Below are positions 33,812 through 42,799 of a stretch of 64,000 nucleotides of DNA, piece after piece; the stretch's first letter is position 1, and each line of letters begins with the position of its first letter. Source of the DNA: Roseburia sp. AF12-17LB (GTDB lineage Bacteria; Bacillota; Clostridia; Lachnospirales; Lachnospiraceae); the NCBI RefSeq assembly GCF_003479605.1, contig NZ_QUHR01000001.1, positions 434,001-498,000 of the forward strand. The letters run 5' to 3'. The notes beneath the pieces were generated by a model. The model ran no database searches and was not told the DNA's origin. It was given only the letters and a program-made list of their open reading frames with translations. The position numbers and the translations under genes are program-made.

Positions 33812-34582
33812 ATGTACGACAATTATGTGTTTGACCTGTATGGAACACTGGTAGATATCCATACAGAGGAAAACGATGCTAAGGTATGGGAAAAACTGAG
33901 TCTGTTTTACGGATTTCATGGAGCTTTATATGCCCCGCAGGAATTACAGGAATCTTATCTGGCATTGATTCAAAGCAAAGAGACAGATTTAAAGGGAGAG
34001 TTGGAAAAGGAGCCACACTATGCCCATGAGGCATTTCCGGAGATTCGCATTGAAGAAGTATTCAAAGAGCTTTATGCGAAGAAGGGGATAAAGGCTGAGG
34101 ATGCGCTGGCAGTTCATACCGGACAGTTCTTCCGGGTACTGACCATGGAGTATGTGCGGATTTATGATGGCGTAAGAGAATTATTAAAAGCATTGAAAAA
34201 ATGTGGTAAAAAGGTATATCTTTTATCCAATGCCCAGAGAATCTTTACGGAATATGAGATGAATTATTTGGATATTACAAAATATTTTGACGATATTTTA
34301 ATTTCATCCGATTATGGAACCAAGAAACCAGACATCCGCTTTTTTGAACAACTGATAGAGAAGTATCATCTGGATGTGAAGAAAACACTGATGATAGGAA
34401 ATGATGTGCGCTGTGACATCAACGGGGCCAAAGAGGCAGGCCTTGACACTTTTTACATTCATTCGAATATTTCTCCAAAAGATGACCAAAAGCCGGACAG
34501 TACCTATTACCTGCCTGCAATGGATATGAAAAAAGTAAAAGAACTTATCCTGCAAAACGCTTTCGGTACTCACGGGGTGTAA
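33812..34582 (+). CDS. HAD-IA family hydrolase (phosphatase)
   Basis: This 256-residue haloacid dehalogenase-like phosphatase has motif I YVFDLYGTLVD (nucleophile Asp near residue 6), motif II LLSNAQ near 136, the lysine of motif III in YGTKKPD near 170 and motif IV IGNDVRCDINGAKEAG near 194. The substrate is probably a small phosphorylated metabolite, but it cannot be predicted. An ATG at 33800 is also possible; 33812 is better placed after GGAAGG. Its 3' end overlaps the convergent AraC-type gene by 38 nt, so no terminator separates the two. Confidence 0.88.
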   Translation: MYDNYVFDLYGTLVDIHTEENDAKVWEKLSLFYGFHGALYAPQELQESYLALIQSKETDLKGELEKEPHYAHEAFPEIRIEEVFKELYAKKGIKAEDALAVHTGQFFRVLTMEYVRIYDGVRELLKALKKCGKKVYLLSNAQRIFTEYEMNYLDITKYFDDILISSDYGTKKPDIRFFEQLIEKYHLDVKKTLMIGNDVRCDINGAKEAGLDTFYIHSNISPKDDQKPDSTYYLPAMDMKKVKELILQNAFGTHGV

Positions 34583-35426
34583 CATAAAAGCGTTTCTTAA
34601 ACAGCCGGTTGAAGTAAGAGAGGTTGTCAAAGCCTACTTCAGCGGCAATGTCTAATATAGAAGCTTCAGACGAAATAAGCAGCCGGCTGGCCATGGTCAG
34701 CCGGTAATCATTTAAATATTCTGTAAAAGTAGTTCCCATGGTATTTTTGAAAAACTTCATAAAATGAGACTGGCTTAAGTCCAGCGCATCTGCCATTTCT
34801 TCAATGGAAATTTTACTGGCATAATTTGTCTCAATATATTTAATGATGCGTTTCATCTTTTCCAGGGATTTCTGGTTCTTGCGGGAGACGCTTGTTTCGC
34901 AGCAGTTAGAGATCAGAATGGAAAAGAGCAGGAAAAGCTGTCCTTTAATCACAAGCTGGAAGGCCGGGGGATTGGTCCTGCAGACTGCATCCGCAGCATT
35001 GATACAACCGGCAACCTCGTTATAGAATGGCATACCCGGTGTAAAATGTGTGGTAAGCCGCAGTGTGCCGTCTAAAAGCGGTGTAAAGTAGCGGCTGTTA
35101 CAGATGTCTGTCTGTTTGGCAAGGAGCATTTCCAGTTTAAAAATAATATTAATATATTCCATTTTGTAATCGAGATACTGTTCAATGGAATGAACCTGTC
35201 CCGGAAGAATCAGAAGAATACTTCCTTCCTGAACCGGGTATTCTTCCAAATCTACGGTAATCAGTCCGCAGCCTTTTTTGATGTAGATAATTTCCGTTTC
35301 ATCATGCCAGTGGGCAGGCACCCGCTCAAAATCTAAGGGAATTGAACAGGGATAGGTGATATATGGGAAACTTTCTGAACCATGTGATTTTTTTTCCTGG
35401 TAATTTTCATATTCGAGAATATTCAT
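34545..35426 (-). CDS. AraC family transcriptional regulator with cupin domain
   Basis: This 293-residue regulator has an N-terminal cupin sensor (about 20-120, with HWHDETEIIYIKKGCGLI, where the metal or sugar site would be). Its C-terminal AraC DNA-binding domain has two helix-turn-helix units (about 190-290: IEEMADALDLSQSHFMKFFKNTMG and ILDIAAEVGFDNLSYFNRLFKKRFYVTPREYRK). Regulators of this layout usually respond to sugars or glycosides. It is divergent from glycogen phosphorylase, which makes that gene a plausible target; an inverted repeat lies between them. Confidence 0.92.
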   Translation of the reverse strand: MNILEYENYQEKKSHGSESFPYITYPCSIPLDFERVPAHWHDETEIIYIKKGCGLITVDLEEYPVQEGSILLILPGQVHSIEQYLDYKMEYINIIFKLEMLLAKQTDICNSRYFTPLLDGTLRLTTHFTPGMPFYNEVAGCINAADAVCRTNPPAFQLVIKGQLFLLFSILISNCCETSVSRKNQKSLEKMKRIIKYIETNYASKISIEEMADALDLSQSHFMKFFKNTMGTTFTEYLNDYRLTMASRLLISSEASILDIAAEVGFDNLSYFNRLFKKRFYVTPREYRKRFAG

Positions 35427-35440
35427 GGGAAACGCCTTTC

Positions 35441-35509
35441 GTCAAAATGTACAAAAAAGTGATTTTTTCTAAAAATATCGAAATATGATAGTATTGTACC
35501 ACTTTTGAC
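35441..35509. promoter_or_regulatory. Imperfect inverted repeat in the araC-type/glgP divergent region
   Basis: GTCAAAATGTAC (35441-35452) and GTACCACTTTTGAC (35496-35509) are inverted copies with two extra bases in one half. A shorter TATC/GATA dyad lies at 35476-35490 between them. This is a candidate operator for the AraC-type protein; no clear -35/-10 pair could be fixed. Confidence 0.35.
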
Positions 35510-35597
35510 CGGTATATTACAAGAAAATGTAAAAGAAATGTTAGATAATGCATACATAAGAGAACGAACTGAATTCAAATTTTACGGAGGGTCAAAA

Positions 35598-37853
35598 ATG
35601 AATTTACAGGAAATCGTAACAAAGAAATATAACAAGGGAATTGCTGATTGCTCTAATGAAGAATTATACTTCGCATTATTAGAGATGACAAAAGCAATGG
35701 CTGAGAAGAAAGAAAACCACAACGGAAAGAAAAAATTATATTATATTTCCGCAGAGTTCTTAATTGGAAAACTTCTCTCCAACAACCTGATTAATTTAGG
35801 CGTATATGATGAAGTGAGAGATGTACTTGCAGCAAATGGCAAAGACATCTGTGCAATTGAAGAGGTTGAACCGGAACCATCACTTGGTAACGGTGGTCTT
35901 GGAAGACTTGCAGCATGCTTCCTTGATTCTATTGCAACATTAGGATTAAACGGTGATGGAGTTGGACTTAACTATCATTACGGATTATTCAAACAGGTAT
36001 TTGAAAACAACCTTCAGAAAGAAACCAAGAATCCTTGGATTCAGGATGAAAGCTGGCTGACAAAGACAGATAAGAGCTATCAGGTACAGTTTGGTGGATT
36101 TAATGTAACTTCAAAATTATATGATATTGATGTTACCGGATATGAAAACACAACCAACAAGCTTCATTTATTCGATATCGAAACAGTAGATGAGAGCATC
36201 GTTGGGGATGGAATTGACTTTGACAAAGAGGATATCAGGAAAAACCTGACATTATTCTTATATCCGGATGACAGCGATGACAAGGGACGTCTCCTTCGTG
36301 TTTACCAGCAGTACTTCATGGTAAGCAACGCTGCACAGTTAATCTTAGATGAGGCAGTAGAAAGAGGATGTAACTTGCATGATCTTGCTGATTATGCAGT
36401 AATCCAGATTAATGATACCCATCCATCTATGGTAATCCCGGAGATGATTCGTCTGTTAATGGAAAGAGGAATCGGCATGGACGAGGCTATTGCAATCGTT
36501 TCCAAGTGTTGTGCATATACCAATCACACCATCTTAGCAGAAGCATTAGAGAAATGGCCAATCTCTTTCTTAGAGAAAGTTGTTCCACAGTTAATGCCAA
36601 TCATCTACGAATTAAACAACCGTGTAGTTGCTAAATATGATGACAAGTCTGTATACATCATTGATGATGAAAAACGTGTACACATGGCTCATATGGATAT
36701 CCACTACGGATTCAGCGTAAATGGTGTTGCATACCTTCATACAGAAATCTTAAAAGATTCTGAGTTAAATAACTTCTACAAGATTTATCCTGAGAAGTTC
36801 AATAACAAGACAAACGGTATCACATTCCGTCGTTGGTTATTACACTGTGATAAGGGATTGACATCCTTAATCGAAGAACTGATTGGACCAGGATTCAAGA
36901 AAGATGCAATGGAACTGGAAAAATTAGGACAGTTCGTAAATGATGATGCAGTATTAGATAAATTACTTGCAATCAAGACTGAGAACAAAGTTGTTCTTAA
37001 GAACTACTTAAAGGCAACACAGAACATCGACTTAGATGAGAACTCAGTATTTGATATTCAGATTAAGAGATTACATGAGTACAAGAGACAGCAGATGAAT
37101 GCACTCTATGTAATTAACAAATATTTTGAAATCAAAGCAGGAAAGAAACCGGCAAGAAAGATTACTGCAATCTTTGGCGCAAAGGCAGCTCCGGCTTACA
37201 TTATTGCAAAAGACATTATCCATTTAATTCTCTGCTTACAGCAGTTAATTGCAAATGACCCGGAAGTAAGCCCATACTTACAGGTTGTTATGGTAGAGAA
37301 CTACAATGTTACTTTAGCTGAGAAATTAATCCCGGCAGCAGATATCCATGAGCAGATTTCCTTAGCTTCTAAAGAGGCATCCGGAACATCTAACATGAAG
37401 TTCATGTTAAATGGTGCAGTAGCAATCGGAACCATGGACGGAGCAAACGTAGAAATGCATCAGTTAGTAGGAGATGATAACATCTACATCTTCGGAGAGT
37501 CTTCTGACGAAGTAATTGAGCATTACGCAAAAGCTGATTATGTATCACGCAAGTATTATGATAATGATGCAGATATCAAACGTGCAATCGACTTCATCGT
37601 AAGTGATGAAATGAAAGCAATCGGAAATGCAGAGAACTTAGAGAGACTTTTCAATGAGTTAATCAATAAAGACTGGTTCATGACTCTTCCGGATTTCGAA
37701 TCTTATCGTGCAAAGAAAGATGAAATGCTTGCAGATTATGAAGATAGAAAAGCATGGGCAAAAATGATGCTGACAAACATCAGCAAAGCCGGCTTCTTCT
37801 CATCTGACCGTACAATTGAGCAGTACAACAAAGATATTTGGAAATTAGACTAA
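35598..37853 (+). CDS. glgP: Glycogen/maltodextrin phosphorylase
   Basis: This PLP enzyme releases glucose-1-phosphate from alpha-1,4-glucans. The protein is 751 residues from ATG 35598 (GGAGGG 7 nt upstream); an earlier in-frame start at 35505 has no ribosome binding site. Family blocks are [83 protein letters not shown] and the PLP-lysine motif [16 protein letters not shown] near residue 600. It is somewhat shorter than the E. coli enzyme. It is monocistronic, divergent from an AraC-type regulator and followed by a strong terminator. Confidence 0.96.
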   Translation: MNLQEIVTKKYNKGIADCSNEELYFALLEMTKAMAEKKENHNGKKKLYYISAEFLIGKLLSNNLINLGVYDEVRDVLAANGKDICAIEEVEPEPSLGNGGLGRLAACFLDSIATLGLNGDGVGLNYHYGLFKQVFENNLQKETKNPWIQDESWLTKTDKSYQVQFGGFNVTSKLYDIDVTGYENTTNKLHLFDIETVDESIVGDGIDFDKEDIRKNLTLFLYPDDSDDKGRLLRVYQQYFMVSNAAQLILDEAVERGCNLHDLADYAVIQINDTHPSMVIPEMIRLLMERGIGMDEAIAIVSKCCAYTNHTILAEALEKWPISFLEKVVPQLMPIIYELNNRVVAKYDDKSVYIIDDEKRVHMAHMDIHYGFSVNGVAYLHTEILKDSELNNFYKIYPEKFNNKTNGITFRRWLLHCDKGLTSLIEELIGPGFKKDAMELEKLGQFVNDDAVLDKLLAIKTENKVVLKNYLKATQNIDLDENSVFDIQIKRLHEYKRQQMNALYVINKYFEIKAGKKPARKITAIFGAKAAPAYIIAKDIIHLILCLQQLIANDPEVSPYLQVVMVENYNVTLAEKLIPAADIHEQISLASKEASGTSNMKFMLNGAVAIGTMDGANVEMHQLVGDDNIYIFGESSDEVIEHYAKADYVSRKYYDNDADIKRAIDFIVSDEMKAIGNAENLERLFNELINKDWFMTLPDFESYRAKKDEMLADYEDRKAWAKMMLTNISKAGFFSSDRTIEQYNKDIWKLD

Positions 37854-37891
37854 ATTTTGATAAAAGTATTCTCCAACCTTTAAAAACAATG

Positions 37892-37925
37892 AGGGACAGA
37901 TAGAAATATCTGTCCCTTGTTGCGT
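37892..37925. terminator. Bidirectional terminator between glgP and the S1-domain gene
   Basis: An 11-bp perfect stem, AGGGACAGATA with TATCTGTCCCT and a GAAA loop. It is symmetric enough to serve both convergent genes. Confidence 0.8.
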
Positions 37926-37940
37926 TTTATGAAATACGAC

Positions 37941-38864
37941 TTAGAGCTTCAATCCTTTTAACAGTGCGCCAAGGCTGGTAGAAGCACTTTCATCAGAGGT
38001 GTAGGCGGATAAGTCTTCTTTTTCTTCTGCAGAAGTATCTATCATTTCTTCTTCCAATGCGCGCATGCTTAAGCTGATTTTGCCGTCGTTGGTATTTAAA
38101 AGTTTAGCCTTTACATGCTGGCCTTCCTTTAATACTTCGGATGGTTTGTTGATACGGCGTTCACAAATCTGGGAAATGTGGACAAGTCCCGTAAGTCCGT
38201 CCCCAAGGTTGATAAATGCACCATATGGCATCAGGCTTTCCACGGTTCCTTCTACAATACTGCCCGGAACTAACATGGCAATCTTGTGATTCCTCTCTTC
38301 TGCTTCTTTTTCAAGAGCAACGGATTTACCGGAGAGCACCAGACGGTCATCTTCCTCATCTACAGTAATGACACGGACTTCTAATTCCTTTCCAACATAG
38401 CTTTCGGTATCTTCTACATAGGCTGTGGTAATCTGTGAAGCCGGAATAAATCCGCGAATGCCATAAAGGTATGCAACCACACCGGCTTTTACCGCTTCAC
38501 TGACCTTTACGGTAACAACGGTTTCGTTTTCCAACAGCTCTTTTAACTTATCCCAGGCAAGCACTTCGTTGGCTTCTTTCATGGAAAGTAAAATGTTGCC
38601 TTCTCCATCATCCCGGCGGATGACCGTTGCTTCTAAGATATCTCCCGGATGAATGTGTTCGTCAATGACAAAGGATGGGTCGTTGCTGACTTCATCTGCT
38701 TTGATGATTCCCGGGGCATAATACTTTAAGTCCAATGTGATGGCGTCTTCATCCACAGAGATAACGGTTCCGGTTAAGATGTCTCCTTCGTTGATTTTCC
38801 GGAAGGAAGCCTCAAGCTCTGCTTCAAAGTCCTGCATGGTTTCTTTTGCTTCGTTTTCTGACAT
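37941..38864 (-). CDS. S1 RNA-binding domain protein (ribosomal protein S1-like)
   Basis: This 307-residue protein has three S1 domains: about 18-90 (GDILTGTVISVDEDAITLDLKYYAPGII), 108-170 (VTVKVSEAVKAGVVAYLYGIRGFIPASQI) and 195-265 (GSIVEGTVESLMPYGAFINLGDGLTGLVHISQI). An acidic tail follows. Short S1-like proteins in Firmicutes bind mRNA, and some act on the ribosome; a full-length S1 function is not certain. The start at 38864 follows AGAGG with 8 nt spacing. Only 28 nt separate it from Family 1 copy B, so its promoter must overlap that palindrome. Confidence 0.88.
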   Translation of the reverse strand: MSENEAKETMQDFEAELEASFRKINEGDILTGTVISVDEDAITLDLKYYAPGIIKADEVSNDPSFVIDEHIHPGDILEATVIRRDDGEGNILLSMKEANEVLAWDKLKELLENETVVTVKVSEAVKAGVVAYLYGIRGFIPASQITTAYVEDTESYVGKELEVRVITVDEEDDRLVLSGKSVALEKEAEERNHKIAMLVPGSIVEGTVESLMPYGAFINLGDGLTGLVHISQICERRINKPSEVLKEGQHVKAKLLNTNDGKISLSMRALEEEMIDTSAEEKEDLSAYTSDESASTSLGALLKGLKL

Positions 38865-38892
38865 AGTAAAACCTCTTTTCTTATCTGATTCT

Positions 38893-39424
38893 GGTTGGGC
38901 GATTGCGAAAGGGGACAGGAGCTGCCAGTAAAGAAGTTTTACGGTATTCCAAGACACTGATTTTCAGATGATGAAATACCACCGTTCTAAGTGGTTCGTT
39001 TTTCTTTTTACGATAAAAACAGTCTTTTCCATGTTTGAGCAGAATCGGGACACTGTCCGTCAAAGTACGGATGCCTGATAAGGGCTGTTAGGGGCACCGG
39101 AATTTCGCCTGGCAACAGGCAACGCTGGTACAGGGATGTACCAGCGAGGCACAATTGAACATGGATGTGAATTTGTGCCGGTTGCCAGATGAAAGAAAAA
39201 GTATGCCGAAATTCCCAGTGCCCCTTGCAGACATTATGTGGCATCCGCCCTTGATGGACAGTGCCCCGATTCTGTCAAAGCAAGTGAAAAGACAGTTTAT
39301 AATCAAGAAAAATAAACCACTAAGAACGGTTGGCATTTCACATCAAAGAAAATCAGATTCCCTTGGAATGCCGCAAAATTTTTTTGCCGGAATCCTTTCT
39401 GTCCCGCTTCGCAATCGCCTAACC
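38893..39424 (+). repeat. Family 1 giant palindromic repeat, copy B (complete)
   Basis: This is the complete 532-nt copy. The outer arms GGTTGGGCGATTGCGAA and the complement of TTCGCAATCGCCTAACC pair. Further inward GGTATTCCAAG, GAAATACC/GGCATTTC, CCGTTCTAAGTGGTT/AACCACTAAGAACGG and CAGAATCGGG/CCCCGATTCTG also pair. The centre (39109-39188) is a branched structure: an outer CTGGCAAC/GTTGCCAG stem, a hairpin GCTGGTACA-GGGA-TGTACCAGC and a second hairpin GGCACAATT with the invariant loop TGAACATGGATGTGAAT. It fills the divergent gap between the S1 gene and the TPR lipoprotein gene. Confidence 0.92.
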
Positions 39425-39498
39425 ATATGCATGAGAATAACTCATGATTTTTCTTGCAGTGTATCACAGGAAACGAAGAAAAACAAGCCGGGGCGAGG

Positions 39499-39527
39499 TT
39501 GAAAGAAGAACCTTAATTTGCTATACT
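39499..39527 (+). promoter_or_regulatory. Promoter for the TPR lipoprotein gene
   Basis: TTGAAA and TATACT are spaced by exactly 17 nt, 25 nt before the start codon at 39552. Confidence 0.65.
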
Positions 39528-39551
39528 AAAGCGGATGAAAGCGAGGCAATT

Positions 39552-40508
39552 ATGAAGAAAATAAAATATATGGCAGTTGTACTTGCCACAGGACTACTGT
39601 TGGCCGGCTGTGAGGAGGATGAGACACAGAATAATAAAGATGCATATCGGCAGATAGGCATCAACTGTATGCAGGAGGGTGACTATGAAGGCGCCATTGA
39701 TGCATTTCAGAATGCACTGGACCAGTCGCTGGCAGTTGTGGGAGAAGAAGAAATAGATACCTGTTATTATAAAGCAGCAGCACAGTATGACGCAGGAAAG
39801 AAAGAGGATGCCATTGAGACCTATCAGGCATTAATCAATTATGACAAGAAAAATGCCCAGGCATATTTCCTGTTAGGAGAACTGTACCGGAAAGAAAATG
39901 ACATGGATAAAGCAAAAGAAAATTTTAATCTGGCAGCACAGTATGCCGGCAGTGACTATGAAATGTATATTGCTTTGTACCAGGAGTGTTATGCCGCAGG
40001 AATGCAGACCGAAGGTCAGGAGTATCTGAAAAAAGGTATTGAAGCAGGTGGTAAATCAGCGGAGGACTATGCCCAGAGAGGCAGAATTTATCTATTACTG
40101 GGAGATTATGATAATGCGGAAACAGAGCTTACGACAGCTATTCATAAAAAGAGCACGGAAGCTTCTTTGTATATGGCACAGCTCTATGAAGTGAAAGGCG
40201 AAGATGAGAAGGCAGCCGGATTATATAAAGAATATATTGATGAAAATCAGGATAATCCGACAGCATTGATTTGTCTGGGAGGAATGGAATTAGAAAAAGG
40301 TAATTATGACAGTGCAATAAACTATCTTAAGATGGCACTGGATTTAGATGCAGGCTCACAGAAGCAGGAGGCGCAGCGTAATCTGATACTGGCATATGAA
40401 CAGAGCGGAGATTTCGCATCTGCAAAAAGCGAGATGGAGGATTATACAAAGAATTATCCGAATGACGAAGAAGCTGCCCGGGAATACTTGTTTTTGATGA
40501 CACGTTAA
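39552..40508 (+). CDS. TPR-repeat lipoprotein
   Basis: This 318-residue exported protein has a signal peptide with lipobox LLLAGC, so it should be lipid-anchored at Cys18 or so on the outer membrane face. The mature part is a chain of about seven TPR units, for example INCMQEGDYEGAIDAFQNALDQ, YYKAAAQYDAGKKEDAIETYQALI, AYFLLGELYRKENDMDKAKENFNLA and ALICLGGMELEKGNYDSAINYLKMAL. TPRs mediate protein contacts; no catalytic motif is seen. The ATG at 39552 follows GCGAGG and its own promoter. The next gene, a Cof-type hydrolase, starts 65 nt after it. Confidence 0.88.
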   Translation: MKKIKYMAVVLATGLLLAGCEEDETQNNKDAYRQIGINCMQEGDYEGAIDAFQNALDQSLAVVGEEEIDTCYYKAAAQYDAGKKEDAIETYQALINYDKKNAQAYFLLGELYRKENDMDKAKENFNLAAQYAGSDYEMYIALYQECYAAGMQTEGQEYLKKGIEAGGKSAEDYAQRGRIYLLLGDYDNAETELTTAIHKKSTEASLYMAQLYEVKGEDEKAAGLYKEYIDENQDNPTALICLGGMELEKGNYDSAINYLKMALDLDAGSQKQEAQRNLILAYEQSGDFASAKSEMEDYTKNYPNDEEAAREYLFLMTR

Positions 40509-40573
40509 GCAAAAAGGGCAAAATGTATGGGACAGGAAAACGAGGGAAAAAGGCAGAGAGGAACAATACGAAA

Positions 40574-41383
40574 ATGAGCGAAACCTATGAGATTATCGTG
40601 CTGGATTTAGATGGCACCTTAACTAATTCAAAGAAAGTCATTACACCAAAGACGAAAGACGCACTGATGCGGATTCAAAAGGAAGGGAAAAAAGTAGTGC
40701 TGGCATCCGGCCGTCCTACCGGGGGCATCGTAAAGCTGGCAGACGAACTGGATTTGAAGAGCTATGGCGGATTTGTACTGGCATTTAATGGTGGAAAGAT
40801 TATTAATTATGAGACCGGAGAGATTGTATACAATAAGACAATACCGGTAGAACTGGTGCCGGCAGTGTATGAGCAGGCATGCAGACTGGGTGTGGGCGTG
40901 CTTACTTATAAAGGAAATACCATCATCCATGGAAACGGAGTGAATGAATACAGCAGTATCGAGGCAAAAATTAATGGAATGCCGATGGAAGAGGTAGATA
41001 ATTTCGCAGAATATGTAGATTATCCGGTAAATAAATTCCTGATGACAGGAGAACCGGAAAAGATTGCAAAAGCACAGGATGTGATGCGGCAGACCTTTGG
41101 AGAACAATTAAACATTTTTCGCTCAGAACCGTTTTTCTTAGAAATTGTTCCACCATCCATTGATAAGGCATATTCTCTTGGAAAACTGTTAGAATATCTG
41201 GGAGAAAAGAAGGAGCAGATGATCTGCTGTGGAGATGGCTTTAATGACAAGTCTATGATTGCATTTGCCGGGCTTGGTGTGGCAATGGCAAACGCACAGC
41301 CGGAGGTAAAAGAGGTCGCAGATTATATTACCACTTCCAATGATGAAGACGGAGTGGCGCTTGTAATAGACAGATTCATGTAA
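40574..41383 (+). CDS. Cof-type HAD-IIB phosphatase
   Basis: This 269-residue sugar-phosphate phosphatase of the Cof/HAD-IIB family shows motif I IIVLDLDGTLTNSKK near residue 8 (nucleophile Asp), motif II VLASGRPTGG, a large C2B cap (about 85-185) and motif IV CCGDGFNDKSMIAFAGLGVAMANA near 216. These enzymes act on sugar phosphates, FMN or PLP; the actual substrate is unknown. ATG 40574 gives the usual N-terminus. An in-frame ATG at 40523 would add an unusual basic leader. It precedes the M18 aminopeptidase by 14 nt. Confidence 0.92.
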   Translation: MSETYEIIVLDLDGTLTNSKKVITPKTKDALMRIQKEGKKVVLASGRPTGGIVKLADELDLKSYGGFVLAFNGGKIINYETGEIVYNKTIPVELVPAVYEQACRLGVGVLTYKGNTIIHGNGVNEYSSIEAKINGMPMEEVDNFAEYVDYPVNKFLMTGEPEKIAKAQDVMRQTFGEQLNIFRSEPFFLEIVPPSIDKAYSLGKLLEYLGEKKEQMICCGDGFNDKSMIAFAGLGVAMANAQPEVKEVADYITTSNDEDGVALVIDRFM

Positions 41384-41397
41384 GGAAGGCGTATGGC

Positions 41398-42672
41398 ATG
41401 CAGAAAATAACAGAACTATTGTCAAAGGGAAAATCACCATATCATGTGACAGAATGGACAGGAAAGCAGTTACAGGAGGCAGGGTATGAAGAATTAAAGC
41501 TGCAGGAATCCTGGCAGCTTCATGCAGGCGGTAAATACTATGTAAGACCGTATTCCGGTATGGTAGCGGCATTTGCTGTTCCAGAACAGCTGGATAGAAA
41601 GACGGCGCTCCGCCTGATGCTGGCCCATACAGATTTCCCATGTTTTAAAATAAAACCGAATCCTGAGGTGAAGACGAAGGATTACAGGCAGTTAAATGTG
41701 GAGCCATATGGCGGTATGCTCAAAAATACATGGTTTGACCGTCCACTTGGAATTTATGGGAAAGTGGTATTAGAATCGGAACATCCATTTGCACCGGAAG
41801 TAAAGCTTTTCGGAAGTGAGGAACCATCAGCAGTGATTCCGTCTTTGGCACCACACCTGAACCGTGAGGCAGGCGGAAAACAGGAATATGATGTGCAAAG
41901 AGAACTGCTTCCACTGCTTGGAATAGGGCAGGACGGAGACGTTACAGAGAATTTTTTTGCGGATTACTTAAAAGAACATCTTGGGGCAGAGGCAAATGAG
42001 ATTTTAAGCTATGATTTATTCCTGGTCAATATGGATGAACCGGAATTAATAGGAAGTGATAAGAAGCTTCTTTCTTCTCCGAGAATCGATAATCTGGCAT
42101 CGGTAGCAGCAATTGTGGAGACAATGTGTGAAAAAACGACCGGAGATTCACTGGTTGTGGCAGGATTATTTGATAATGAGGAAATCGGCAGCCGCTCCAA
42201 GCAGGGAGCAGACAGCAGTCTTCTTAAGGATATCATAATGAAGATTGGTGCAGCCTTTGGAATGGCAGAAACAGAGGTAAATGATATGCTCCGGGGAGGC
42301 TTTCTCTTGTCTATAGACGGAGCTCATGCCGTACACCCGAATTACACAAATAAATCAGATATTACGAATGATGTGATATTGGGAAAAGGAATTACCGTAA
42401 AGACTTCTGCCAGCCAGCGGTATCTTTCTGACAGTGAGGCAACAGCGGTGGTGATGCAGCTTTGTAAAAAGACAGATATTCCATATCAGGTGCAGGTAAA
42501 CCGTTCTGGAATGCCGGGTGGACAGACCCTTGGACCAATTGCGGTTTCCTACCTGCCAATGCAGGGGGCGGATATTGGAATTCCAATGCTTGCCATGCAT
42601 TCAGCAAGAGAACTGGCAGATATGAGAGATTATCAGGCATTGGTAATGTTTTTGAAAATATTTTCTGCATAA
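41398..42672 (+). CDS. M18 family metallo-aminopeptidase
   Basis: This is a cytoplasmic zinc aminopeptidase of the M18 (aspartyl aminopeptidase) family, 424 residues. Metal and active-site blocks are LMLAHTDFPCFKIKPNP near residue 80 (His), LLSSPRIDNLASVAAIVE near 220 (Asp), GLFDNEEIGSRSKQGADS near 257 (Glu pair) and DGAHAVHPNYTNKSD near 305. A late MHSARELADMRDY supplies the last ligand. The ATG at 41398 follows AAGGAAGG. It probably recycles peptides. It is co-directional with the Cof gene, 14 nt apart. Confidence 0.93.
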   Translation: MQKITELLSKGKSPYHVTEWTGKQLQEAGYEELKLQESWQLHAGGKYYVRPYSGMVAAFAVPEQLDRKTALRLMLAHTDFPCFKIKPNPEVKTKDYRQLNVEPYGGMLKNTWFDRPLGIYGKVVLESEHPFAPEVKLFGSEEPSAVIPSLAPHLNREAGGKQEYDVQRELLPLLGIGQDGDVTENFFADYLKEHLGAEANEILSYDLFLVNMDEPELIGSDKKLLSSPRIDNLASVAAIVETMCEKTTGDSLVVAGLFDNEEIGSRSKQGADSSLLKDIIMKIGAAFGMAETEVNDMLRGGFLLSIDGAHAVHPNYTNKSDITNDVILGKGITVKTSASQRYLSDSEATAVVMQLCKKTDIPYQVQVNRSGMPGGQTLGPIAVSYLPMQGADIGIPMLAMHSARELADMRDYQALVMFLKIFSA

Positions 42673-42799
42673 AGAAATTGCAAAAAAGGTTGGACTTTTT
42701 GGAAAAATATCACAAAATGTCGTTGACAATCGGCAGGATTCAGTACAAAATTAGTAGTATAACGTAATGCACAGAAAGTGCATTGATTGGAGGAAATAT

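Noticed and set aside
38893..39424. Insertion sequence interpretation of the giant palindromes.
   Set aside because: No transposase gene, no clear target-site duplication and no short terminal inverted repeats distinct from the body. A non-autonomous mobile origin remains possible but is unproven.
39008..39502. Open frames of about 60-115 codons on both strands inside palindrome copy B, with similar frames in copy C (49534-49969).
   Set aside because: They owe their similarity to the palindrome itself, appear on both strands at once, and lack ribosome binding sites and protein-like composition (rich in C, H, P, W).
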